NCBI RefSeq assembly: GCF_900155685.1
Contig: NZ_LT732548.1
Span: forward strand, 4,663,302 to 4,727,301
From: Paenibacillus bouchesdurhonensis
GTDB taxonomy: Bacteria > Bacillota > Bacilli > Paenibacillales > Paenibacillaceae
DNA: 64,000 nt
Reading direction: 5' to 3'
The notes under the pieces are model-generated. The model was not told the DNA's origin and made no database searches. It worked only from the letters and a program-made list of their open reading frames with translations. Made by a program: the position numbers and the translations under genes. Shown here in pieces: positions 27,359-35,470 of this stretch. Each line of letters begins with the position of its first letter. Position 1 is the stretch's first letter.

Positions 27359-28621
27359 TTATGCATTTATGGACGAACTCGATCCGAACTGGACTCGTTT
27401 GGCTCTTACTAATGCGAAGAGCAATATCATGGCGAGAAAGGCAAAGATCGCACACCATAGATAGACGTTACGATACCCGAACGTATCTGATAGTACACCG
27501 AATAGCAGGAAGCCGAGCATGGAGCCAATTTTCCCAGTATTGGAATAGAGAGTCATTGCAGTACCCGGCATATTCGGTATGAAGTCCTGGAAGTAGGTAA
27601 TCGCAATGCCACTTGTAATAGCAATGTATGCCGCGCTAAGTATTTGGATAGGGAAAATGTGCCAGATATCAGTGGCGAAGAAGGTGGTGGCGAAATATGC
27701 AAAAGCAAGCAATGAGCCTAGACGAATCAGGTTGTCGCTCTTGACCCGCAACGCCAAAATTCCAAACCCAAGCATAAAAGGAACTTCGAATACAGGCGGA
27801 ATACTGAAAATGATACCAACATGCTTCTCTTCCCCGTTCAATACTTTCGTTACGAATTGGGCCATGTTCAAGGAGCTGATCGTAGTCGCTGTTGAAATCA
27901 GTGTAAAGGCGATTAAGTTAACAAAAATAAAAGGTTGAAAGATGACTTGCCGTAGAGGAATCGTTGCTTCTGTTGGTTTGGGTTTTGGCTTTGCCATTTC
28001 TTTCTTAGATGCCTTTTTGAGAGAAAGCAAAGTAATACCTACAACGATGATATAACAGGATGCCGCTACCAGGAACATCCCTTTGAAACCGAAATATAGC
28101 AGCACATACGCCGCAATGGCAGGGCCTACGGTCCAAGATAGGGCGAATAGGACACGCAGTATGTTCATATACAGTGGAATCTCTTTGGCTGGTACCTTAG
28201 ATTTCACTAATACCTCTCGTCCGTAAGCAAAAATTTGTGAAAATGTGGAGGCAGATATACCCAAAAAAATAGAAGAAATCGCAAGAAGCACATAATAGTT
28301 ACGGGAATAGGCATAACCGATATATCCGATCGCTCCAGCGATAGCACAAAGAATAAGAATCAGCTTACGGTCAGATACTCGGTCAGACAACTTGCCGATA
28401 TAGGTGCTGAAGCCGACACCACAGAGCGTGGAGATCATCATAAATATACCAAACTCCATATTAGTCATACCAACTTCATCAATCCCAAAGATAGAGCTGA
28501 AAGGCAATACAAATGAGTTCGCGATGCCAAGAAACACATTTAACAGCAAAATAATCGGAAAACCATCAATGGCCATTACGGATTGTGCTCGATTTCTAAC
28601 TGCAATAAAAAAGTTATTCAT
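27359..28621 (-). CDS. MFS transporter (sugar efflux SetA-like)
   Basis: 420 residues with 12 predicted membrane helices and a central cytoplasmic loop rich in Lys/Pro (KKEMAKPKPKPTEAT near residue 215). The motif GKLSDRVSDRK after helix 2 is the MFS signature, and the overall pattern with GREVLVKSKVPAKEIP resembles sugar-efflux/SetA-type transporters. Substrate unknown. ATG at 28621 is preceded by AAAGGGTGGG. It overlaps no neighbour and is flanked by gene remnants on both sides. Confidence 0.85.
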   Translation of the reverse strand: MNNFFIAVRNRAQSVMAIDGFPIILLLNVFLGIANSFVLPFSSIFGIDEVGMTNMEFGIFMMISTLCGVGFSTYIGKLSDRVSDRKLILILCAIAGAIGYIGYAYSRNYYVLLAISSIFLGISASTFSQIFAYGREVLVKSKVPAKEIPLYMNILRVLFALSWTVGPAIAAYVLLYFGFKGMFLVAASCYIIVVGITLLSLKKASKKEMAKPKPKPTEATIPLRQVIFQPFIFVNLIAFTLISTATTISSLNMAQFVTKVLNGEEKHVGIIFSIPPVFEVPFMLGFGILALRVKSDNLIRLGSLLAFAYFATTFFATDIWHIFPIQILSAAYIAITSGIAITYFQDFIPNMPGTAMTLYSNTGKIGSMLGFLLFGVLSDTFGYRNVYLWCAIFAFLAMILLFALVRAKRVQFGSSSSINA

Positions 28622-28794
28622 GCCATTCCCACCCTTTTCATCTATGTATCTCGTATATTTGAATTAATAAACTTTACAATATTAAACAGATAATCACAAA
28701 GAATATTTTTCCAAAAGTGGGTGGTTATCGATTGTTCGCGGAATATTTGCAGATTCTTTCCTCTTCGCTATCGGTGAATCAACCCCGTCAATCT

Positions 28795-28976
28795 TTACAC
28801 ATTAATGCCCAAGATTTTCAACTGTTCATTGATCTTAGCCTCAAGATCAGCGATTTCTTGCTTGTCCTGCTCTAATAGCTTAATCACTTCATCAAGGTCA
28901 ATGACTTGTTCTTCTTCAAACGTATCCACGTAGCGAGGAATATTTAAGTTAAACTCATTTCCTTTGATTTCTTCAG
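28795..28976 (-). pseudogene. C-terminal fragment of a type I restriction HsdM subunit
   Basis: About 60 codons: EIKGNEFNLNIPRYVDTFEEE followed by a short coiled coil and a stop codon. NxYNLNIPRYVDTFEEE is the strongly conserved tail of HsdM methyltransferases. The rest of the gene and any HsdS/HsdR partners are absent, so a type I restriction locus once stood here or this piece was carried in. Confidence 0.82.
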
Positions 28977-28984
28977 GACGACCA

Positions 28985-29392
28985 TCGTGAATGCTCCTTT
29001 TGATGCTGCGCTGGCAAAGTATACGTTTGCCCGATCCGTTATGATCTCGATAACGGCCTGATTGTTCTCCATGTTCTTGACCGTTTGACCGCTCCATTCG
29101 ACAACGACATCAGACTTCGTGTTAACCCGAATCGTCACAATCGAATGCTGTCCTTCGGTCGCAAGCATGTTTTCCAGCTTTGACTGATCAAAAGTGACGA
29201 TGGTGACGGTTTGTCCATTCCGCTCGGTTGCCGTAGGTCACACCATGAAGATAGCTACCCATGGGCAAAAGACTCCTAATATTCACTCGTCCAAATAACC
29301 GGCAGCGACATGAGCAGGGAGGAATCCTGCCAGAAGAACAAGTACCGCCGATAAAAAAAATATCGTCTCAGCAACCTTTTTTCACCGTACCT
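28985..29392 (-). pseudogene. Remnant of a secreted S-layer-type protein
   Basis: Near 29283-29392 the minus strand encodes a signal peptide (FFLSAVLVLLAGFLPAHVAA) frameshifted in an A-run and ended by a stop; from ~29235 another frame reads GQTVTIVTFDQSKLENMLA, VTIRVNTKSDVVVEWSGQ and AVIEIITDRANVYFA, a block common in Paenibacillus SLH proteins. It then fuses directly to the HsdM fragment. The gene has lost its middle and 3' parts. Confidence 0.7.
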
Positions 29393-29536
29393 TTCTAGTA
29401 ATGAAGTCACGCTCAGCATGTATTAATTGGACTGTTGCTTCCTATCTGGTCTTGCAATTGAATAGTTCACGGAAATAACTTACTATAAACGATGTAACAG
29501 TTTCGTAACAGTTCATTTTAGTGGAGGGCAGGATCC

Positions 29537-30517
29537 ATGCCTTTTTTGACAATAAACCATCTTAAAACATATTACGAGATTCATCCTGCGAGAAATAAAG
29601 ACGCCGAAACGATCGTCATGATCCATGGATTTGCTATGGACAGCTCTCTATGGAAACCTATGCTTACTCATTTGCAACATCGCTCCCAGATTGTAATCTA
29701 TGATTTGCGGGGACATGGGCAAAGTGAAATAGAAGGCTCCAAGCTTGGCTGGGAGCTGATGGCAGAGGATCTTTGTGAGCTGATCCAGCATCTTGAAATT
29801 GAAAAGTTTCATCTCGTAGGTCATGGGCTTGGAGCCCATCTTGCTGTTCATTTTGCAAGCAAGCATACGGCTTATGTGAAATCCCTCATCCTGCTTTCTT
29901 TACCGTTTATGCATATCAACAATTACCCTTATCAGCTTCTAATACAAGCTTTTCCACATATTAAGCAAGCAGTCAAAACTGGCAACATCGATGATCTAGC
30001 TCCTTTTCGAGATTTACTTCGTCTATATACCTCTTTAGAGGAAGAGTATCATGGATTGGTTCAGTATTTTCACGTACTTGCTCAGCTGCCTGACCATGTA
30101 TTCGCCCAATTGTCGGTCATGACGATGCATTCTCCTTTATTAAATGATCTGACCCAAATCTCTATCCCTACACTTACCATTGCAGGGGATCAAGTTGCCA
30201 TTACTTCCTATGAACTAGCCAATACGCTATCGTTTTCCCTGGAGCATTATACGCAACTGGTGATGCCAAATGCATCGTTTCTGTTCTTTTTAGAGCAACC
30301 TGAAATGACAGCAAAGTGGATCGATTACTATATCCAATTTAAGCTAGACCCGAGGAAAGAAAATCAAAATGATGTTCACTCTAAATTTGAAATGGCCTAT
30401 CGCAACTTTTTTGTACAACACAATAAATATGAAGCCGCCCCCATACTAGAGGTTAACCTGATCAATCAGTTCGAGGTAAGTATTGATGGCTATTCGATAA
30501 GAGAAGGGCTCCATTAA
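29537..30517 (+). CDS. Alpha/beta-hydrolase-like protein lacking the nucleophile, stump of a larger regulator
   Basis: 326 residues; ATG preceded by GGAGGGCAGGATCC. The alpha/beta-hydrolase fold is clear: MIHGFAMDSSLW, YDLRGHGQSE, and the nucleophile elbow. The elbow reads GHGLGA instead of GHSLGG, so the catalytic Ser is Gly and the protein should not hydrolyse esters in the usual way. The last ~25 residues (LEVNLINQFEVSIDGY) look like the opening of a BTAD/SARP-type winged-helix domain, which continues after the stop codon in the next region. I infer an ancestral hydrolase-winged helix-TPR regulator cut short. Its promoter and an internal block also occur as a ghost at 14.5 kb. Confidence 0.75.
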   Translation: MPFLTINHLKTYYEIHPARNKDAETIVMIHGFAMDSSLWKPMLTHLQHRSQIVIYDLRGHGQSEIEGSKLGWELMAEDLCELIQHLEIEKFHLVGHGLGAHLAVHFASKHTAYVKSLILLSLPFMHINNYPYQLLIQAFPHIKQAVKTGNIDDLAPFRDLLRLYTSLEEEYHGLVQYFHVLAQLPDHVFAQLSVMTMHSPLLNDLTQISIPTLTIAGDQVAITSYELANTLSFSLEHYTQLVMPNASFLFFLEQPEMTAKWIDYYIQFKLDPRKENQNDVHSKFEMAYRNFFVQHNKYEAAPILEVNLINQFEVSIDGYSIREGLH

Positions 30518-30689
30518 CGCCATGCAAAGCGTTTACTTGTCTATTTAATCTTTCATCCCATGTTTTGAAGTATCAAGCAACTAACGGGGAGGCTTACGAG
30601 GAAATCATCAACCTATACTGTGCTATGAACTTACCAGATGAACAGAAACGCTGGGAAGAAAGAAAACAGGCAGTACTCGAGGAGCATTG
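30518..30689 (+). pseudogene. Decayed continuation of the hydrolase-regulator gene
   Basis: After the stop at 30515-30517 the same frame reads RHAKRLLVYLIFHP, the conserved start of the BTAD/SARP winged helix, then a second stop; a shifted frame then reads YEEIINLYCAMNLPDEQKRW ending in a stop at ~30689, resembling a C-terminal tail. At least one stop and an internal deletion separate them. Confidence 0.65.
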
Positions 30690-30884
30690 AATAGATCGGA
30701 TTCAGAGGAACAAAATCGTTAACGCGATCTTTTCAGTATGCATTCTAGCCTTTATCTTTGTAACTCCTGAAACTGACGAATTATAGACGGGCATCTTTCA
30801 GGGTGATACACCAGTAACTGGAATAGACTTCTACCTTTGAAAGGATTGATGTACATGGGGATGTTCAGCAATTAGTACCGTTGA

Positions 30885-31052
30885 TTGGTGGATAAACTTT
30901 GTAATGAGAATTTCGATGAGGGCAAGGCATATGAGTTTGCTTTATTCAAAAAGGATTCACCAAACGATTATGTTGGGAATTGTGGATTGGTCAGTATCTC
31001 AAAAGAACATAACAATGGGGAACTCCCTCAGCTATTAATCTTTCCTGACTAA
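30885..31052 (+). pseudogene. GNAT acetyltransferase fragment
   Basis: A 55-codon frame reads AYEFALFKKDSPNDYVGNCG and LVSISKEHNNGELP, the beta2-beta4 part of RimJ/RimL-type GNAT acetyltransferases, then stops. Both ends of the domain, including the acetyl-CoA loop, are missing. Confidence 0.75.
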
Positions 31053-31152
31053 CAGGGAGCAGCACTCCACATGCCTGGTCAAAAATGATACCGATTAAAC
31101 CTGGTATCTCCTTGGGAGCAGGGGGTTATATTGACAAATTTACTTGGGTAAC

Positions 31153-32775
31153 TTATTGCAGCAAGATTGAATCTATATAAACAGAACCGCTGTCTGTCTG
31201 GTCAAAAATCATTTCTATGGATTCAATACGCTTCAAATTAACATCTTTGAATTCATTTAATGGCAGGTTAATGGCGGAAATAGGCGATGCAACAGACCAA
31301 TAATAAAGAGTTTCCTCAAATACTTGTGTGGAATCTATTTTCCCTGATGTATAATCTAAAGCATTCAGACCCTCAGGCAAAACAATCTTAGAGAAATTCC
31401 CGTCAACATCCCGTAATCCTATGGTAAACCGCTGGGAATTGTTAGGCTGATTCAATTCATCTGCCGAATCTATTACCATATTCAGGGTCAAAGAGGTGAA
31501 TTTGCTGAAATCCTGCACCCGTGGTGAAATAATCACACGGCTGTCACTTTTCTCCCACTTTATATTGATCAGTGCTCTTAGATTATATGGCTCTAAACCG
31601 GATGTTATTGTATCAATTAATATTTTATCATCTTTGTAAAACCAGGAATCAGTGGTAGCTTCTATGATAGCCCCCTCTGCAATGAAATCATCAGTAGTGT
31701 CTACATCAACCAAGTCAACAGCCTGTTCTGATCTAAACATTGATTTAACATCTAACCCATACATTTTATCGGGCTGTGGATTATGGATATTGATAAAATG
31801 CTCATTATTCCCCCGGAATGACGAATCGAAAAAACCTACAGCATAGTCCATTAAGAAGCTCTCCTGCTGTTCTCTGGTCAATTGATCACTGATGTCCTCT
31901 GTACTTCTCATCAAGGCATCATTTATTTGAATATTTCTATTGAAGTAATTATGATTTGCTCCCTTTAGCAAGGTTACATAATGGTTTCGGTTCTTTTGCC
32001 CTTCTGAGTTCAGGATTCTATACATATTAAACCCATCCAGTTGTATAACATCTCCATCATATTCGGGTACTAGAATAGCCACATTTGTATCCGGCCATTT
32101 CTTCTCAAAAAGCATGGTTGGCGCAACTGAAAGTATTGCCTTGATATCAATCTCTCTGTTTTTCTGATCCATAGCAATATCAAATATGGTTTCCCCTCCC
32201 CGTGAGTGTCCTATCAAACCAATCTTTTCAAAGTCGATTTTGTCTTTTAAATCCACTGGATATCCCGGATTGTCTCCTTTATTGGCTTTAAGCAGACTTT
32301 CAACATGATCGTTTGCCACAGGAATGGATTTTTCGTCGTCGTCATTGTCGCCATACTTCCATATATAAGGTTTGCTCATGTCCATAGATACCGTTACATA
32401 CCCGTTCTCAGCCAAATAACTTACCAAGTAGTCATAACCGGTATCAAATCTTTTGCTCTCATCATCATTGGAATGGGAACCATGGGTTATGAGGATAAGA
32501 GGAAAAGGACCATCGCCTTTAGGTACACCTATTATTCCTTTAATATTATATGGCATGATTTTTTTTGCATTTGATAAATACTCTTTTTTGCCAAGGTCAA
32601 ATTCGGATACCACAGCTGTATACTTGTTTTCTGTAGAGGCGGCTATGCTGTAAATGCCCAGATTATTTATTGTTTCTTTTGGTGAAGAAGGCGCAGGAGA
32701 CCCACCCATCTCACTATTTGTGCAGCCTGCCAGGACTAGTATTATCGATACAAATATTGCTAATATTGATTTCAT
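31153..32775 (-). CDS. Secreted lipoprotein with alpha/beta-hydrolase domain
   Basis: 540 residues. Lipobox LVLAGC near residue 18, then a Ser/Pro spacer. The hydrolase domain (~70-330) has ILITHGSHSNDD for the oxyanion region and nucleophile elbow GLIGHSRGGE (Ser ~195), an acid loop at VPEYDGD and a late GANHNYF that fits the catalytic His, resembling chlorophyllase/PET-hydrolase-like alpha/beta enzymes. The C-terminal ~200 residues are beta-rich (KFTSLTLNMVID, DSGSVYIDSILL), like a carbohydrate-binding or jelly-roll module. Likely an outer-surface esterase; substrate unknown. Start ATG at 32775; upstream are Nudix and RlmD-tail remnants. Confidence 0.85.
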   Translation of the reverse strand: MKSILAIFVSIILVLAGCTNSEMGGSPAPSSPKETINNLGIYSIAASTENKYTAVVSEFDLGKKEYLSNAKKIMPYNIKGIIGVPKGDGPFPLILITHGSHSNDDESKRFDTGYDYLVSYLAENGYVTVSMDMSKPYIWKYGDNDDDEKSIPVANDHVESLLKANKGDNPGYPVDLKDKIDFEKIGLIGHSRGGETIFDIAMDQKNREIDIKAILSVAPTMLFEKKWPDTNVAILVPEYDGDVIQLDGFNMYRILNSEGQKNRNHYVTLLKGANHNYFNRNIQINDALMRSTEDISDQLTREQQESFLMDYAVGFFDSSFRGNNEHFINIHNPQPDKMYGLDVKSMFRSEQAVDLVDVDTTDDFIAEGAIIEATTDSWFYKDDKILIDTITSGLEPYNLRALINIKWEKSDSRVIISPRVQDFSKFTSLTLNMVIDSADELNQPNNSQRFTIGLRDVDGNFSKIVLPEGLNALDYTSGKIDSTQVFEETLYYWSVASPISAINLPLNEFKDVNLKRIESIEMIFDQTDSGSVYIDSILLQ

Positions 32776-32794
32776 GTTTTATGCTTTCCTTATC

Positions 32795-32971
32795 TTACAT
32801 ATATTTTACTTGTAACTCGTGCCCGAAATCTGTCCTCTGGACTTGTCCCTGTGAGCCGATAAAACCATGATTTTCAGGATTATACATGTGAATTAGGCCG
32901 ACTTGCTCTAAGTCGCATAGCATTAACCCTGTTTCTTCTTTTACTTCGCGAATTGTTGATTCGTAAATCAT
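32795..32971 (-). pseudogene. Nudix hydrolase fragment
   Basis: 58 codons from an ATG at 32971 encode TIREVKEETGL, matching the Nudix box REx2EExGx, then EQVGLIHMYNPE. The first half of the Nudix box (Gx5E) and the remaining fold are absent. AAGGAG upstream of the ATG is probably a coincidence or a relic. Confidence 0.75.
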
Positions 32972-32998
32972 TTACTCCTTATATTATATGGTTATTAT

Positions 32999-33058
32999 TC
33001 ACTTAACCCGCGACATCAATACCACACACTCCACATGCACCGTATGCGGGCAACAATC
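32999..33058 (-). pseudogene. Detached RlmD/TrmA-type methyltransferase tail
   Basis: Nineteen codons plus stop: DCCPHTVHVECVVLMSRVK. This lines up with the C-terminus of the intact RlmCD gene in this window (VDMFPHTTHIENVALLVRK). It lies ~100 bp outside the left end of the integrative element, while the intact gene ends ~86 bp outside its right end. Confidence 0.7.
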
Positions 33059-33160
33059 CCTTTATAATACATTGTGTTATAGTGTAAAGAAACCGCGCCA
33101 TTTATAGGTTTTCTACAATCCTTTATCATCTTTTGTTATTAAATCCAATCTAATAACATC

Positions 33161-33187
33161 AAGTTTCACATCAATTTCACATCAATT
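33161..33187. repeat. attL core of the integrative element
   Basis: 27 bases identical to 50566-50592. The core itself contains TTTCACATCAA twice in tandem, a plausible pair of integrase core-binding half sites. Confidence 0.85.
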
Positions 33188-33219
33188 CATACTTCTTTCC
33201 TGTAAAGATTCAGCAATAG

Positions 33220-33498
33220 CTAATTTACAGCGATCGGGCAGATCTGTTTTGTAAGATCGATTAATACCCTCTTACCACCAATGAGCATATACTCCCCTAC
33301 TACCTTCAATCTTTTCCGCTTTGCCATCTCAATTGATTTCTTACTTATGGCTTCTCCATAAACTCGAGGCTTATAAGTCCCATTTTTTATGTCCCGTAAA
33401 ATCTCCTTTGCACAAATCCAATATATAAAGTCCTGCGTTTCTTGTGAAAACTGGCTGATTATGTAATTGGATTTATCCTCTTTAACACAGTTTGACCA
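33220..33498 (-). pseudogene. Open frame without start, unknown family
   Basis: About 90 codons open between stops, ending at a TAG at 33220, with protein-like sequence (FSQETQDFIYWICAKEILRD, LKVVGEYMLIGGKRVLIDL). There is no ATG/GTG/TTG with a ribosome binding site at its 5' end, so it looks like the 3' piece of a lost gene. Family not recognised. Confidence 0.5.
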
Positions 33499-33513
33499 TT
33501 ACTAATCAACTCA

Positions 33514-33831
33514 TCATTCCCCGCCCTCGTTCTCTTCATCATCACTATAAATAGTTATAGTATCATCTTTAAATTCAATTGCTCTTAAAATATAACCGTC
33601 TTCATTAAACATTGGACAAACGAGATCCCATCCTTCGATTGATAGATCCTCCAATATTTCAATTAATTCCGAAGGATCGTTTTCCCTTAAATCGTATTCT
33701 CTTATTAGGTCAGGACCACTGAATTCCCAACACTTTTCTCTGTCACCTGAATCGATGCTATAACGTGTTCTTAATATAAGTGTTGCGTACTGCTTATACT
33801 TCACTTCAACAATGCGTCCCGAATCCTCCAA
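33514..33831 (-). CDS. Small acidic protein, unknown function
   Basis: 105 residues from a TTG at 33831 with AAGGAGG 8 bases upstream. Acidic C-terminus (DDEENEGGE). Contains the phrase LSIEGWDLVCPMFNEDGYILRA. A broken paralogue follows immediately upstream (33944-34190), so this was a tandem duplicated gene. Small acidic duplicated proteins at element edges are often immunity proteins or anti-defence factors, but nothing shows that here. Confidence 0.65.
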   Translation of the reverse strand: MEDSGRIVEVKYKQYATLILRTRYSIDSGDREKCWEFSGPDLIREYDLRENDPSELIEILEDLSIEGWDLVCPMFNEDGYILRAIEFKDDTITIYSDDEENEGGE

Positions 33832-33943
33832 TTCACTTCCTCCTTATGAATAAAATGTTTAAATGCGCATATGTGGACATAATAATAAGTTAATTTTGAC
33901 AGGAATATCCAACTCCCATAACCCGTTTATCTCTTCCTCATCT

Positions 33944-34190
33944 TCAATCCGTATCATCAAGCCACTGAATTGCTCTCAATAAATACCCCTTCTCTTCGAC
34001 TAATGGACAGACTAACTACCATCCTTCAGATGAAAGATCATCTAGTACATCTACTAACCTCGAATCCATTCCATATGTTCTTTCGAGATCACAACAAGTA
34101 AATATCCAAAGCTTTTCTATCTCCAAATCGCTCATTAATTCAGACACTTGCATAAGAGGAGCATGTTGCCTGTATTTTATTTCTTCTTCA
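33944..34190 (-). pseudogene. Decayed paralogue of the 33514 gene
   Basis: Minus-strand translation gives EIKYRQHAPLM, LVDVLDDLSSEGW, stop, LVCPLVEEKGYLLRAIQW, clearly matching the neighbour's VEVKYKQYATLI, LIEILEDLSIEGWDLVCP and GYILRAIEF. The Asp codon after EGW has become TAG, a frameshift follows near the C-terminus, and the start is lost. Confidence 0.85.
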
Positions 34191-34353
34191 TAATTTTTTC
34201 AAGTTCATACTATCCCCTCACGTTTGACTTATTCAGGACTAATGATCCTTTCGGTTGTTCCTCCCTATCATTCAAATTATTAAGTTCTTCAATGTATTTC
34301 GGAAAAATACGTGCAACAAACATATGGAGATTTTTCATAGCTTGTTCTGAAGG

Positions 34354-34460
34354 ATACGAAAAAGGGGATTAAGGGGAATTAAACTTACATCCCTTGATAT
34401 ATAAGGCTTTACAGGTATTTCTTTTTCCTAAATTAGTATCCGAATAAGTCGGGGATTAAG
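34354..34460 (+). repeat. Dispersed ~105-bp repeat, copy R1
   Basis: Shares with R2 and R3 the opening GAAAAAGGGGATNNAGGGGA, a middle CCTTG and (with R3) TATATAAGGCTTTA and AGGTATTTC, and a closing GAATAAGTCGGGGATTAA. Three GGGGAWTAA-like motifs per copy. It lies upstream of the decayed paralogue in the leftward reading direction. Confidence 0.8.
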
Positions 34461-34544
34461 GATCGGATCTAATTTTGTTTTCGTATGATTATTTTTAATT
34501 GTGGCTATCATATGTAATATCACACATCCAAGGGGGCGATGAGT

Positions 34545-34721
34545 ATGAATAAAACACATGAGCCATATAATCCAGGATTGAGTGAAGAGGCTTGGGAAAA
34601 ACTACATGCCTTAATCGCTCGTCTCTCCATTAAATATTCAGACCGAGTAAATAAGGACGCTGCACTTGAAGCCTTACCGCGAAAAGAATCGAAAGTAAAG
34701 AAAATCCCACCGACCATATAG
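34545..34721 (+). CDS. Small protein, unknown function
   Basis: 58 residues. AGGGGG at 34531 fits the ATG at 34545 (8-base spacing) better than the ATG at 34539. Sequence is helical and ends in basic KESKVKKIPP. It is the only plus-strand gene in the left half of the element, running against the chaperone operon; converging 3' ends are ~35 bp apart. Not recognised. Confidence 0.55.
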   Translation: MNKTHEPYNPGLSEEAWEKLHALIARLSIKYSDRVNKDAALEALPRKESKVKKIPPTI

Positions 34722-34756
34722 GTTAGTGGGCTATACTTCTTGAGAAAACCTTTGTC

Positions 34757-35188
34757 TTATGTATTTTCGATTTTGGAATTGGTCTGTTTTTCTTTTTTTT
34801 GACTATCTATTAGAGCTAAGATATTGATGGTCGGTAAAATTATAGGTGATATATTTGCTTTTATAGATATATCAGAAATAGAACTTCTTAAATATGGGAA
34901 AAGTATTGATAGTGTATTTCTTTCGCATAAAGCCTTAATATCTTCTGAATCCTTTTCCCTTCCGTCACCAACAGCGATTTCAAAGAAACCATTGAGAGTC
35001 AATTCTAGATTTGATCCAGCTTCATCACTTATTTTGCAGTTAAGAATAACTTCAACGTTATTGTCGTCCCTATAAGCGATATCGTGAGAAAATTGGACGT
35101 TGTTTTTATCAACGCTTTCCGATTCCAAATTATATTTCATTTCTATTCTAGAAACATAGTAATGTTTCAATTGAATTTCTGCATACAA
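34757..35188 (-). CDS. SecB-like chaperone of a toxin-antitoxin-chaperone operon
   Basis: About 143 residues. The C-terminal LFPYLRSSISDISIKANISP and ILPTINILAL match SecB's conserved LFPYAR-x-IS-x-LV-x-x-GGFPPL-LAPVNF. SecB-like proteins in toxin-antitoxin-chaperone (TAC) loci bind a dedicated antitoxin rather than secretory preproteins. The chosen start is the TTG at 35188, directly after the preceding stop codon and 6 bases after GGGGTGG; an ATG at 35203 without a ribosome binding site is the alternative. It is the last gene of a three-gene overlapping operon behind an ADP-ribosyltransferase and a 91-residue protein, which supports the TAC reading. Confidence 0.8.
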   Translation of the reverse strand: MYAEIQLKHYYVSRIEMKYNLESESVDKNNVQFSHDIAYRDDNNVEVILNCKISDEAGSNLELTLNGFFEIAVGDGREKDSEDIKALCERNTLSILFPYLRSSISDISIKANISPIILPTINILALIDSQKKEKQTNSKIENT

Positions 35189-35189
35189 A

Positions 35190-35465
35190 TTAAGCCACCC
35201 CATTAATCTTAAAAAAATTAAAATTTGTCTCTTCTATAATGATTTTTTTTGGTTTTGCAACGATAAAATCATTCAAAGTCACAGAAATTATTTCATCGAT
35301 ATTATTCATATTGTTGGTTTCATTCCAAACAAGGTCATTAACTGTAAATTCTTTTCTTGTATTCCCATCATTAATGTGAATTCCAGGGCGATCGCCGTTC
35401 AGTTTGTAACTAATGCCCCACTCATCAGCCAATTTTATAATTTCTTCCCTGCTTATTTCGTACAT
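35190..35465 (-). CDS. Predicted antitoxin of the ART-SecB operon
   Basis: 91 residues, no family recognised. N-terminus is helical (YEISREEIIKLADEWGI), C-terminus is beta/aromatic (IIIEETNFNFFKING), which would fit a chaperone-addiction tail, as TAC antitoxins expose a hydrophobic C-terminal segment. The ATG at 35465 has AGAGG 8 bases upstream; a GTG at 35474 overlapping the toxin stop as GTGA is possible. It is translationally linked to both neighbours. Antitoxin role rests on position and size only. Confidence 0.6.
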   Translation of the reverse strand: MYEISREEIIKLADEWGISYKLNGDRPGIHINDGNTRKEFTVNDLVWNETNNMNNIDEIISVTLNDFIVAKPKKIIIEETNFNFFKINGVA

Positions 35466-35470
35466 AGTAA

